The notes under the pieces: generated by a model
Database searches by the model: none
What the model was told of the DNA's origin: nothing
The model's input: the letters and a program-made list of their open reading frames with translations, nothing else
Program-made: the position numbers and the translations under genes
Shown here: positions 1 to 10,401 of the stretch, in pieces
Layout: every line of letters starts with the position of its first letter
Position numbering within the stretch: position 1 is the stretch's first letter
NCBI RefSeq assembly: GCF_022965805.1
Contig: NC_133104.1
Coordinates: 41,088,682 to 41,152,681, forward strand
Direction of reading: 5' to 3'
DNA: 64,000 bases
DNA from: Primulina eburnea
Lineage: Eukaryota; Streptophyta; Magnoliopsida; Lamiales; Gesneriaceae

Positions 1-455
1 GCCCATCATCGATCACAGCACTGCTTATCCTTTTAAATAGTTCATACAAGGCTTCTACTTCGTTAACACTGACTGCATGAGAACATGAAACGTAATAATA
101 CCACGTGTACTGATTAGCAAGCAATCATATATATTTTTATTAAGTATCAGCCGGTGCACCAGATGACCAATGACTTTAATAATGACAAATAGAAATTTTT
201 GATAATTTGGCAACCAGTTTACCAGGATGAACACAGTGAAATCTTACAAATAAACAAAACTTGAAACATGTCAAGCAATATCAATCTCGCTGTCATAAAA
301 ACTCAAAATTTCATGCAATAAGTTCACGCACATACTGTCTCCCTTGCTAGAGCTTCGGGATTTTCCAGGCCCCAGGGTTGTTTGTATATCTCAGAATCAC
401 AGCAATTTGCAACAGCTAAGAGTATATGCTTTATCACATCTAGGCACTGCACCAT
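1..455 (-). CDS. CBL: Calcineurin B-like calcium sensor (CBL2/3 type), N-terminal part
   Basis: Two coding exons are visible on the minus strand: 332-455 (ATG at 455-453, 41 codons plus 1 nt) and 1-72, which runs off the window. The intron 73-331 has GT-AG ends (donor GTGCGT) and the split codon restores Phe. The protein starts MVQCLDVIKH, has Cys at 4, 18 and 19, then YKQPWGLENPEALARETVF and EVEALYELFKRISSAVIDDG, the conserved start of the first EF-hand region of CBL proteins. CBLs bind calcium and recruit CIPK kinases. N-terminal cysteines of this kind are S-acylated in CBL2/3 and place them on the vacuolar membrane, so a tonoplast role is inferred. The EF hands proper lie outside the window. 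The exact paralogue (CBL2, 3, 6 or 7) cannot be settled. Confidence 0.9.
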
Positions 456-1720
456 GGTCTTTTCCAGAAATCATTACTTGATGCCTTCGAGTCAATAAAG
501 TTGAAGTTTTTATTCAATACCAAACACGATAAAAATAGATATAGTAGTAAGCGTATCAACTGGTGTACAGGAAAATGATGCTCAAAGATTACCAATACAG
601 GAAAACAAAGAATTTTTTTCAAATAATTTATCAAAACAGTTTTATCATCATAAATGCAAAACATCAACCGTAGACAGTCTTCAACTTCGTGTCTTTGAAA
701 CTCGTGTTTTTGAAACTGACAAAGAAAAATGCTAGTAAATATTTCAGTTCTAAGCTCCAAAGACTATGATGGGGAAAACAAAAGGACCTTGTAACTATTC
801 AAAACACAGCAACCCACAATCGATGGACGTGAAACTCAAATAGTTAATGTTTCAACCAAAGTTAAATTATTTGAAAATGGATTACACAATCAGAAGGGTT
901 TATCCTACTAATTTATGAAAGTTATAAAATTTGGAAACATTTACTCCTGTAATCTGAATTTGGTTAACCAAATCCATTCGACAGAATCCTAAAACCCATA
1001 ACTAGGAATCCAAGAAAAGCAATAATCTGATAAATTTACATTGCATAGCTACTGGGAAATCACAAAGTTAACAATAAGCAACACAGTCAGCTATCTTACA
1101 ATAAAAACTAACTCATGAAACATCAGGCTGTCAATATCAAACTCACCACATTGAAAGTAATTGAAAATACAAATCCAAATCGTAAGCAGCATCGAATTTA
1201 ACATGCATTACCCATTCCAACCCGAAAGATAATACCACCCAAAGAATTTCAATCCATGGTTATTCTACAAACCCAAACTTTTCGGTACCTGACAACTCAA
1301 TCCTAATACATATACGTAAGAGTCGACAAAAAAAATACCTTTAGGCAAAATTGGGAAGAAAAAAATAGAGACGGGACATTATTCGAAAAACTTCCACTCT
1401 TTGTTAAAGTTCAAATCTTGGAATGACAATTTAAAACAATTAGTTGTGATCTCCAATCCTTTGTTTCTCCAAGATACAAGAATGCTGACAACGATTGGAA
1501 TCGATTGCAGGTGGCAAAATTATTGGTCGCTGAAAAATAATGGAACGCAGATATTTTGGAAAAAAGAAAGAAGAATTATTAAAATTGAGGAATAGTCTCT
1601 CCAGGTACACAGACCTAGAGCAGGGTGGGGGCGGCGCGGGACGGGGACGGCGCCTCGTTGGCAAATGATCGTTTTTCACGTGCTGTTCTTTCATTTTATC
1701 TTCATTATACACATGTACAT
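456..1720 (-). promoter_or_regulatory. Presumed 5' leader and promoter of the CBL gene
   Basis: No coding exon is seen upstream of the CBL start codon. A GC-rich patch at about 1615-1665 stands out in AT-rich surroundings and may mark the transcription start region. CBL2/3 genes often have an intron in the leader, which would fit the distance, but no splice pair could be proven here. Confidence 0.35.
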
Positions 1721-2647
1721 TTTAAGAAATTAAAATAAGATTCTTTTTTTGTCCGAATCACTAAATTGTTTTTATTAATGATAATCTATGTTTTGCTATA
1801 TATATTATTAAAATTGATGAGTTAAGAGTAAACAACTAAGTTTCGTGTTATCTTCTCAAATTACAAAAATATTTCTTTTTATTTAATAAAACATATCGCA
1901 GAAGCCTATTTTAATAAATTTGTACCTCGTTTATATTGAGCATTTGTCGCTGTCAAAAATTATAATTGATGATAACAATGTAACTCAAATTTTTTAAAAT
2001 CATAAAAGTAACTCAAATGCTAGTACGGTTAGAGAGACCAACCCGTCATCTGGTGGGACGGTTGTTTGACGAGTTGAGAAATATTGAATCCGGCCTAACC
2101 CAATACGGATTGCGCGTTAAGTGAGCCACCCGAATCCGAAACCATTCGGAAAAAAAAGAAAAATCTAAATAATCCATTATTTGATCATTTCATAAATAGC
2201 AATTTCTAGAAAAATCATAATAAAATTCTTAATTCTTGATTTCATTCTTCTGCATGTTAGTCAAAGTAATAGCACACAAAATTAACAAATTTCACTACAA
2301 AAATACATATATATCTTCTTCTTTTTTCTTCGACCCAGAGTTCATCGCGGGTCAATCTGCCTAACTCCATGTCCCGTACATACTGCACTCATTTAGGTCC
2401 GTCTTTAAATATGTTGATGAAATTTCAACTCAACCCACTTAAATTGTTTGACGAGACAGACTAACTTGACGTGGCCAACCATATTGATATATCTAACAAA
2501 CACCACGTTTCGATTACTTGTCGAACAGACATAATTATTACTGAACAAATGATGCATAATTTGTGTAAGTTTAAAATTATTAACTAACTTATATAAAAAA
2601 AAACATACTGCGCATTAATAATTATTTAAATTTACTTATTTGGTAAA

Positions 2648-2829
2648 GAGTGGGTTTCATGTGAGACCGTCTCACGAATAATAATCTGTGAGACGGGTCA
2701 ACCCTACCCATGTTCACAATAAAAAGTAATACTCTTAGCATAAAAGTAATATTTTTTCATGGGTGACCCAAATAAGATATTCGTCTCACAAGTACGATCC
2801 GTGAGACCGTCTCACACAAGTTTTTTGCC
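2648..2829 (+). mobile_element. 182-bp MULE-like MITE, copy 1
   Basis: Starts with GAGTGGGTTTCATGTGAGAC and ends with CACACAAGTTTTTTGCC. It has the palindromic cores GTGAGACCGTCTCAC near both ends and is exactly 182 bp like the other intact copies. The 9-bp flanks no longer match well, so this looks like an older insertion. Confidence 0.8.
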
Positions 2830-2880
2830 TTAAAATAAAACAACGCAGTTAAAATTGGTTTGGTTCAAGTTTTAGGATAA

Positions 2881-3253
2881 GGCAAAAACTTGTGTGAGAC
2901 GGTTTCACGGGTCGAATTTGTGAGACGGATCTCTTATTTGGGTCATTCATGAAAAAGTATAATTTTTTATGCTAAGAGTATTACTTTTTAGAGTAGGTCT
3001 CATATGAGACCGTCTCACGGATCATAATATGTGAGACGGGTCAACACTACCCATATTCACAACAAAAAGTAATACTTTTAGCATAAAAAGTAATAATTTT
3101 GCATGGGTGACCCAAATAAGAGATCTGTCTCACAGATACGACCCGTGAGACCGTCTCACACAAGTTTTTGCCTACTTTTTATTGTGAATATGGGTAGGGT
3201 TGACCCGTCTCACATATTAGTATCCGTGAGACGGTCTCACATGAGACTTACTC
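2881..3253 (-). mobile_element. 182-bp MULE-like MITE, copy 2 (split by copy 3)
   Basis: Reverse orientation, beginning GGCAAAAACTTGTGTGAGAC at 2881 and ending at 3253. The element is interrupted: 2881-2990 (110 bp) plus 3182-3253 (72 bp) sum to exactly 182 bp once the inserted copy and its duplicated target are removed. Confidence 0.85.
2991..3172 (+). mobile_element. 182-bp MULE-like MITE, copy 3 (nested)
   Basis: Begins GAGTAGGTCTCATATGAGAC and ends ACAAGTTTTTGCC. It lies inside copy 2 and is flanked by a perfect 9-bp target duplication TACTTTTTA at 2982-2990 and 3173-3181. This defines the element boundaries to the base. Confidence 0.9.
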
Positions 3254-5022
3254 TTATTTTAATAGTGTGTTGATTTGATACATTAAAAAAAATGTGACAC
3301 TATGAAATGCTGAAATATTTGATGCACTTTGTAAAAAGTACCAAAACATGAAACATAACCTAATTCGCATAATCAAAATACAAAATATGCAATCTAAGAA
3401 AACCGTTTTGAATCTATCCTAGAAAAATAATAGTTCTATTACAAGGCTTATGACGAATGACGAAAAATATAATTTATATGATTTTATCGATGTCGTTGTC
3501 ATGTCATTATCGTAGCATTAAACAAGAAAATAATATAATAGCACACTTCATTATGTTTAAATAAATTTCTAAAAGTGATTGTTTATATGAATAATTGTCT
3601 TTATTAGATAGATCTATCGAATCATGATACTTGAGCTGTTATGTAGTTTAAAAAATTTGAGTTACATCATTATCATCGGCTATAGTTATTGATAAAACGA
3701 TAAATACTTGGTCTTATCATTGATATCAGAACCAATGTCATTAGATAGATTCTTATTGATGACAAGAAGTACAATTATTGAGATATATATTTTTAGGTAC
3801 GATAATTGTCTTTTCCGGGTAGAGCGATCAAATTGTGGCACTTGAGCTGATATGTGGTTTAAAAGTACGCCATTATCAATAGTTTTAACTTCTAGTAAAG
3901 TGTCAAATGCTCGATTCTACAATGATATCCAATTAAAAAGTTAAAAGAAAACATAAAATAGGTAATCAATTGTGTCACTTGTCATCTTATTAACTTCCCA
4001 ACTACATTTTCTATGCTATTAATTTTCATATTTTTAATATGAATTATAGTTTTCTATCTTTATTTTTAAAATAAATATTATCAGCCACAACAATCAATAT
4101 TTCATTCTCAATATTAAAAAAAAAACTGACAAATTATGGATACATTCAGTAAAACCTATATAAACTACTCTAAAATAATAAATTATCCTGTCCCTTAATA
4201 ATATAATAATTTTGCTAAATACCTTACACAATTCTATAATCCAATAAATATAATTATCTAAAATTACACACATAACTAGGACAATTTAGTAAACATACTC
4301 ACATATAGGGTGAATTATATTTTTTTTATTCAATACAATAAAGATTATTTAATTATGAAAAACAATGAACACCACTTACTTATTTTTTCAAAATTTATAT
4401 GTATAATGAATTTTATTTTTTATATTAATTTAAAAAATATGATACAAACATTAATAAAATATAAAACTTTTTATGTATTAATTTTATATCTCCCAAGAAA
4501 AACTATTAAATTAATAAATTTGACTCGTATAAAAAAAAGAATTTTAAAAAAGTTTTAAATTTTTTTACTTAAAAAATTAATCAAAATAATATACAAAATA
4601 CTAAAATTAAAACTTTAATTATTGTAGAGCAAATATTAAATTATAAATCAAAAAATTAGAAAAGATATATAAAAATCATTTTCTATTGAGACATATTTAC
4701 TACAATTTGACATCTTATAATGCGCGAGTTTTTTTTATATATAATTTTCAAACTAAAAGTGGTTAAATTGATGTTTAGGTCTTTTGTGAGGCGGTCTGAC
4801 GAATCTTTATCTGTGAAACGGATCAACCCTATCAATATTCACAATAAAAAGTAATATTCTTAGCATAAAAAGTAATAATTTTTCATGAATGACCCAAATA
4901 AGATATCTGTCTCAAAAATACGATCCGTGAAATCGTCTTACACAAATTTTTTTGTCTAAATTGATACTAAAATCCTGAATAAGATCTATATCAATATATA
5001 CGAATAACTATCAAAATATTTA
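3254..5022. other. Gene-free AT-rich stretch
   Basis: No credible coding exon was seen; the open frames are short and low-complexity. A diverged copy of the 182-bp MITE lies at about 4766-4960. Confidence 0.5.
4766..4960 (+). mobile_element. Diverged copy of the 182-bp MITE
   Basis: The order of the family's internal blocks is kept: a GTGAGGCGGTCTGAC-like end, then AATAAAAAGTAATATTCTTA, then a GATCCGTGAAATCGTC-like end. Both palindromes have decayed. Confidence 0.6.
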
Positions 5023-6570
5023 TCTTATCTTTTACTATTTATTAAAGTTCAAGCCCATATAAAAACTGAATGGTGTCTTGGTCTGTTTTTTGATTGCCCA
5101 AAAATGCCCCTGCATCTTCTTTTATTTTCTCCTCATGTTCCTCTCTTCTCCTCTCAAATCCAACGCAGACACGTATCTTCTTCTTTTAATTTCTCCCACG
5201 TTTCTCTCAACTCATCTCAAATCCACCTCAGACGTCGGTTTATCTTAAAACATAAAATAGATACTCTGAAATCAACTGTATCGTTTATTTGAAATCAGAA
5301 AATCCATATCTCTGATTTTCTGAAACAGAACATCCGAAAATCTTTCATCGTCGTTGCTTCCTCTTACGCTTCCACAACAAACCAACCCCACGCTTCGATT
5401 ATTTTCCTCACACTACTTAAAGCGGCACATGGCATGGCAACGATTTCCACAAACAATCAGGTAAACCCAATAGCAGCTGCCATTTTCATTTTCTTTCGAA
5501 GAATATTCCACACAAATTGTCGTGTGAGTAACTCTTTTACACCGCCATGTTCTCACGATTTACAAATTTTTTTTTCCGTTGATGGAGAGTATTAACATAT
5601 CCAAATGAATTTTTAATTGATTGTTTTTTCAATATTTTTTCCACATGTTTTTGTACACCCAATTTCTGAATGCATATGATTAATCGTGTTCTGTGTAGAA
5701 TTATTCATCAATTAACGTATCCAGGTACAAAATTCCATATTTTTTGTCTCGGGAAATTCGATTATTTTGGTTTTAAAAAAAAATTATCGTTGACAGGAGG
5801 TAATCACCTCTCACAACGCAAAATGGATGCAGGATCCTATTATTTTTTCCGATTACAAAAAAATCAAATTATCGAAGCCCCAAGATTTTTTTTGGGGGAT
5901 CGAGTCTATGAATTATTGGAGAAGCAGTAAAGATGATGCATTTGTTGTTTATGTGCATTTTTTTCTTCTGTTTTTCGACGATCTTCGGATTGCAATATAA
6001 AAATTGATGCACAAACAGTAGACATTAAAAGCCATATTTAACAGAGTGTGCCCCTCCAATTTGGCCAGTATGTTGTGATTGAATCGGTAGTCATGGCTGG
6101 TTGCCATGTACTTTTACAGGATCCTGTTATAAATGGTGGTTAACTTTGCTATCCTCGAATGATGCAATGGAGGAGCGAGGATTATGAAGTTGGGGAGATA
6201 TCCAAAGCTTAAACTTGCATACGTCTGGTGAAATAAATATACTACAATTTATGATAAGTACCTTTAGAATTTACAAGTGCTCAAATTTGTTGAGATTATT
6301 ATTTCTTACTACTGTTTTGTCTTGGCACCCTTACCCAATATCTCCATGTTATTTTACTCTGGTCTTGGGATTCAGTAGTTGTGACAGAAAAATCAAAAAG
6401 CTTACGAACAGTCAAATATATTGGCAAATAAATGGCGGATCCACGAAGAGGAAACTGTCTTTGATGTGAAGATAGACACGGGTTTGATTCACGATTATCG
6501 TCTATTTATTTTTTAAATATTTTCCTCCCTAAATATTTACACGTTTAATTCATATGCAAATGTTGTCTGG

Positions 6571-6572
<2 letters not shown>

Positions 6573-6610
<38 letters not shown>
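6573..6610. repeat. (TA)n microsatellite
   Basis: About 38 bp of uninterrupted TA dinucleotides. Confidence 0.95.
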
Positions 6611-6613
<3 letters not shown>

Positions 6614-6754
6614 CAATATAATTAAAGATGAGAGTCTTAGAAAAATTTACCCAGCAGCATTCCTTACATAACTCGGCTGATATATGGCTCTGCTCCTTGA
6701 ATAGTTATAAATGCATAGAACAATGTAATCTGGTGGGTAACTCTTCACTTTATT

Positions 6755-7760
6755 TTTTTGATCTCCTTCAGTTCTGAATTGAATCATTTAGATTGACTTT
6801 CAAAAGCCTTATTTTGATTAAATTTGTTTTACTTATTAGTTTTAATGCAGATGTTTCCTAAAGCGGATAATTTTAGGTTTGCTTAACTTTTATCACCACG
6901 GTTCGATAATTGAGGTAAGTTTTACATTCATTTTATTTCTTTCTTATTTCGAAAACAAAATTTATTCTCGATTAATAAGACATTGCTTCTTTTCCAACAT
7001 CATTTTTTTATATGATAGATATATTTTGAAGATTTATGTAATTGTAATTAAATCATCAATTTTGTTTGCACCATATCCTGTTTCATACATAAAATCACAT
7101 GGAATCGTTAACACATCATCACTATTGCAGTAATGAAGGCTCTGCCTCGAACTTACAGTAGTCATAAATTGAGGCAGGAGAGCAGCGATTTCAAATTCAC
7201 AACAGCCTGAGAGATTACCATTATTTATCATTGTTATATATCTTAAAAAGATAACTTCAAGAACCGAATTGCTAAGCTGACATACCTAGAGACCATATTT
7301 CCGCTTTGTAGCCAAAGGGTATATCTACAGTCAGCACGAAAAAAAAAATTACAGATCATGTAAATACAGCTGAATAATATATGGGCAACTGTGTTAGTAA
7401 AGCTAAATAATATATGAACTTTCACCAAGCCTATTAATTAACACTAGCCACCGATTCAGATGCGTTGCGTGAATCTTTTCACTGTATTTTTTGATCTCCT
7501 TCATTTCTGAATTGAATCATTTAGATTCACTTTCAGAAGTTTTGTTCTGATTAAATTTGTTTTTCTTATGCGTTTTAATGCATATGGTTCCTAAAGTGGA
7601 CAATTTTTTGTTTGCTAAACTTATATCACTAAAGTTGACACTCTGTTCGATAATTGAGATTGGTGTTACGAAATTTTTATTTCTTTCTTCTTTTGAAATC
7701 CAAATTTATGCTCGATAAATCACATTGCTTCTTTTCCAACATCATTTCTTATGTCATACA
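6755..7760. repeat. Imperfect direct duplication of about 250 bp
   Basis: The segment 6755-7000 (TTTTTTTGATCTCCTTCAGT onward) recurs in diverged form at 7485-7745. Shared blocks include CTGAATTGAATCATTTAGAT and TTGCTTCTTTTCCAACATCA. Both copies lie inside the candidate Helitron. Confidence 0.75.
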
Positions 7761-8630
7761 TTGTCATATTATCCCATACTAAAACTAACAAATTTTAAAA
7801 TTTGTTTTATTATATCTAAGTTTTAACGAATTTATTGTACAAGTAAGATTCAGTGAAATAGTGATCAAACACTACATCTCAACTAGCTACTTTTAAATTT
7901 TATTCATATTTCTCTTGCAGGTTGATAAACATTGAAACATGGAATCCGGGAGCTCAAGCGAACATAGACCAAGCAACAATGTCAATAACATGTTTTCTAT
8001 CCAAAATGATGTCGCAAATCAACAACAGAGGATACAAATTTGAGGTTCTTATATTCAATAAATTTTAGTTCTATGATATTATGATATTTACTGGAAAATC
8101 ATTTGACAATTTATTTACTTTTTATTACGTTGAAATTTAGCATTATTTCACATGAGATGAATCTGTGGCTTCAAAAAAATAATGTTTCGGTCTCATGTTG
8201 TTGTAAGATCATAAATGTTTAATATATTAGCTCAATATATTGATGACACACGCAACGTGTGTGCCTATATCATGTAAGATAACAAATTGAGTTTGACAAA
8301 TTTATTTAAGCTTTGGAATCCATTGTCTTTCATGATTCAAGTACAAAATGTTTTGGTGTCATGATGTTGTAATATCATGAATCTTTTACTATATTAACCT
8401 CATATATTCATGACACACGCAACGCGTGTGCCTCGGTTGCTAGTTTTCTATTATGTTATCTCATATTGACAATTTTAAGAGCTTAAAATGTACGTTCTAA
8501 TGTTATAATGGACCCTAAAATAGTTAAATTGGTCTAATTAATATATCCGTAGTATACTAATTTATTATGTTTTCATGTTATCAATAGTGGATATAATTTT
8601 AAAAAAAATAGCTAGCAAACTTAATTAAGA

Positions 8631-8884
8631 TTAGTTACTCTGCACATGTAATACGTGTGTACAATTTTTTTTTCCATTATCGATGGATTAAAGTGAAATT
8701 TGACAAATTATGGATGAACTAAATTGATATTTGAACGGTTGAAATAAAAAAAATAAAAATAAAAGTGTGTGTTGAAATAAAAAAAAAACAAAAGTATAAT
8801 ATTAGTATCATATAAGGGTAAAATTGTAAAAAAAGTTGGTGTCCTTTCTAGGTAGTTATTATCATGTTCTCACACTTAAATAAT
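8631..8884 (-). mobile_element. Small Helitron-like element, 5' truncated
   Basis: Read on the minus strand, its 3' end has the hairpin ACACACGTATTACATGTGC, a spacer and CTAA followed by T (8634-8631). The body shares the AAATTTGACAAATTATGGA and GGACTAAATTGATATTTGAA blocks with the neighbouring element. Its 5' end stops at the neighbour's CTAG end, lacking the usual TCTATACTA start. Confidence 0.6.
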
Positions 8885-8885
8885 A

Positions 8886-9266
8886 CTAGTTACTATGCAC
8901 ACGCGATGCGTGTGTGTACAATCTTTTTTATCATTATCGATGGACTAAAGTGAAACTGGATAAACTATGGAGGGACTAAATTGATATTTGAATTATTGAA
9001 ATAAAAATAAATAAAATGTGTGTTGAAATTTAAAAAAAAAATAAAAAAACGGACTAAAGTGAAATTTGACAAATTATGGTGGGACTAAATTGATATTTGA
9101 ATTGTTGAAATAAAAATAAATAAAAATAAAATGTGTGTTGAAATTTAAAAAAAAAACAAACAAAAGTGTAATATTAGTAATATATAAGGATAAAATTGGA
9201 AGAAAAACTTGGTGTCCTCTCTAGGTAGTAATTATGATGTGCTCATACTTAATATAATAGTATAGA
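8886..9266 (-). mobile_element. Small non-autonomous Helitron, both ends visible
   Basis: On the minus strand it starts TCTATACTATTATATTAAG (9266 downward; starts at 9276 or 9283 are also possible). It ends with the hairpin ACACGCATCGCGTGT and CTAG at 8889-8886, followed by T. The body contains an internal direct repeat of about 110 bp built on GGACTAAATTGATATTTGAA. No coding capacity. Confidence 0.7.
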
Positions 9267-9283
9267 TAGTATAGAGATATAGA

Positions 9284-10401
9284 TAATATGAATTTTCTTA
9301 TAAATTGATCATAAAGCGTTCACGAGTATCTCATAAATAAATTAGGATTCATGTTTTTTAAATAAAGAATGAGCAAAAAAATATAAAAATTATCACAAAA
9401 AGTTAATATGAGATCGTCTGACGCATCGATTTTATTAAACAGATGTCTAACTCGATCCGATTTATGGAAAAAGTATTAAATTTTATGTTAAAAATATTAT
9501 TTTTCATTTTAAAGATAGATCGAATTGACTCATATCACGAAAATTAAATACATGAATTCGTCTCGCAAAACATCTCAAAGACAATTATTAGAAAAATGAG
9601 CTGGAATGGACACTGTTCCAATGGATGTAATGGGTACGTGGGACGATAAGATCAAAGGATAAAACTGATGCCAGCCAACAAGAAAAGGCGAGATATTTTC
9701 AGTATTCCCAACTAAAAAAAGAGCAAGAAAAGGACCTTGTGCTCTTATTATTCAGCATTAAACCTCCTATCTACCCGTGGACATTCGGCATCCAACATCA
9801 CCGTACACTTTTTCGCACTTTATCCCAAATATCACAGACATCCTTCTTCTCTGCTGCTGCACTTTGTTTCCAATTGTTCACTCGTGGGTACATTGATGTG
9901 TAATCTGTCTGCGGGCTTCATGGTTCGGATTTATCTACATTATTGGCTGTAAGAAACACCCTCAGACTCTATTAATTCTCGATTCTCTGGTTATGGTTTT
10001 GTCTTCGGGGTCAAAGTATCGTATGTTTTGTTTTATCTCGTGTAACCATGATCAGCTGTCTATGAAGTTTTGTCCTTTTAATTCTATGGTATTATTTTGT
10101 TCAATATAAATCTGAAAATTGCGAATTCGTGAGTTGTTTGAGAAGTTAGTAGCAAGAAAATAAATTCACTCGATTTTATGGTTTCTTGATGTGGTAAATT
10201 ACGTCGTGGGTTGGAAGTTTATAGCTTTTGCCATTGGGCTGTTGTATTGAGAGATTTTGTTGGCTTGTGATATTGATGCCCTATTCCTGCAGACGATGAA
10301 GATGCTCAAGTTTTGGTTTTGCGCGGTGTTTGGTCCATTTGGTTATTAATTGTTCTCGTTAAGCAAGCTTGCAGAGTGGAGAGTCACTGAGTTGGAAGAA
10401 T
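9284..10401 (+). promoter_or_regulatory. Intergenic region and leader of the COL gene
   Basis: No protein-coding exon is evident. 9398-9585 carries a very weak echo of the 182-bp MITE. The leader of the COL gene probably lies within about 9740-10401, with a possible leader-intron acceptor (GCTTGCAG) at 10361-10368. The transcription start was not determined. Confidence 0.35.

Larger units (their letters stand above)
5023..8443 (+). mobile_element. Candidate non-autonomous Helitron, 3.4 kb
   Basis: The 3' end is clear: a hairpin ACACGCAACGCGTGT at 8414-8428, a short spacer, then CTAG at 8440-8443 followed by T, as in plant Helitrons. The proposed 5' end TCTTATCTTTTACTATTT at 5023, preceded by A, resembles Helitron starts, so the insertion would lie between A and T. 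No Rep/helicase frame exists inside. The interior holds a leader-like pyrimidine-rich stretch (5100-5440), a possible short exon beginning MAWQRFPQTI with a GT donor (near 5430-5460), and a 34-codon exon beginning MESGSSSEHR at about 7939. These may be captured gene pieces whose source I do not recognise. The 3' end is much surer than the 5' end. Confidence 0.5.

Noticed and set aside
440..760. 106-codon open frame on the minus strand
   Set aside because: It overlaps the CBL start in the wrong frame and has no family features; the CBL exon explains the sequence.
1440..1712. 90-codon minus-strand frame with a Pro-rich RRRPRPAPPPP run
   Set aside because: It comes from the GC-rich patch upstream of the CBL gene, with no homology or splice support; more likely leader sequence.
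9398..9585. Possible further 182-bp MITE copy
   Set aside because: Only scattered blocks (GAGATCGTCTGACG, AAAAATATTATTTTTCAT) resemble the family; too weak to list as an element.
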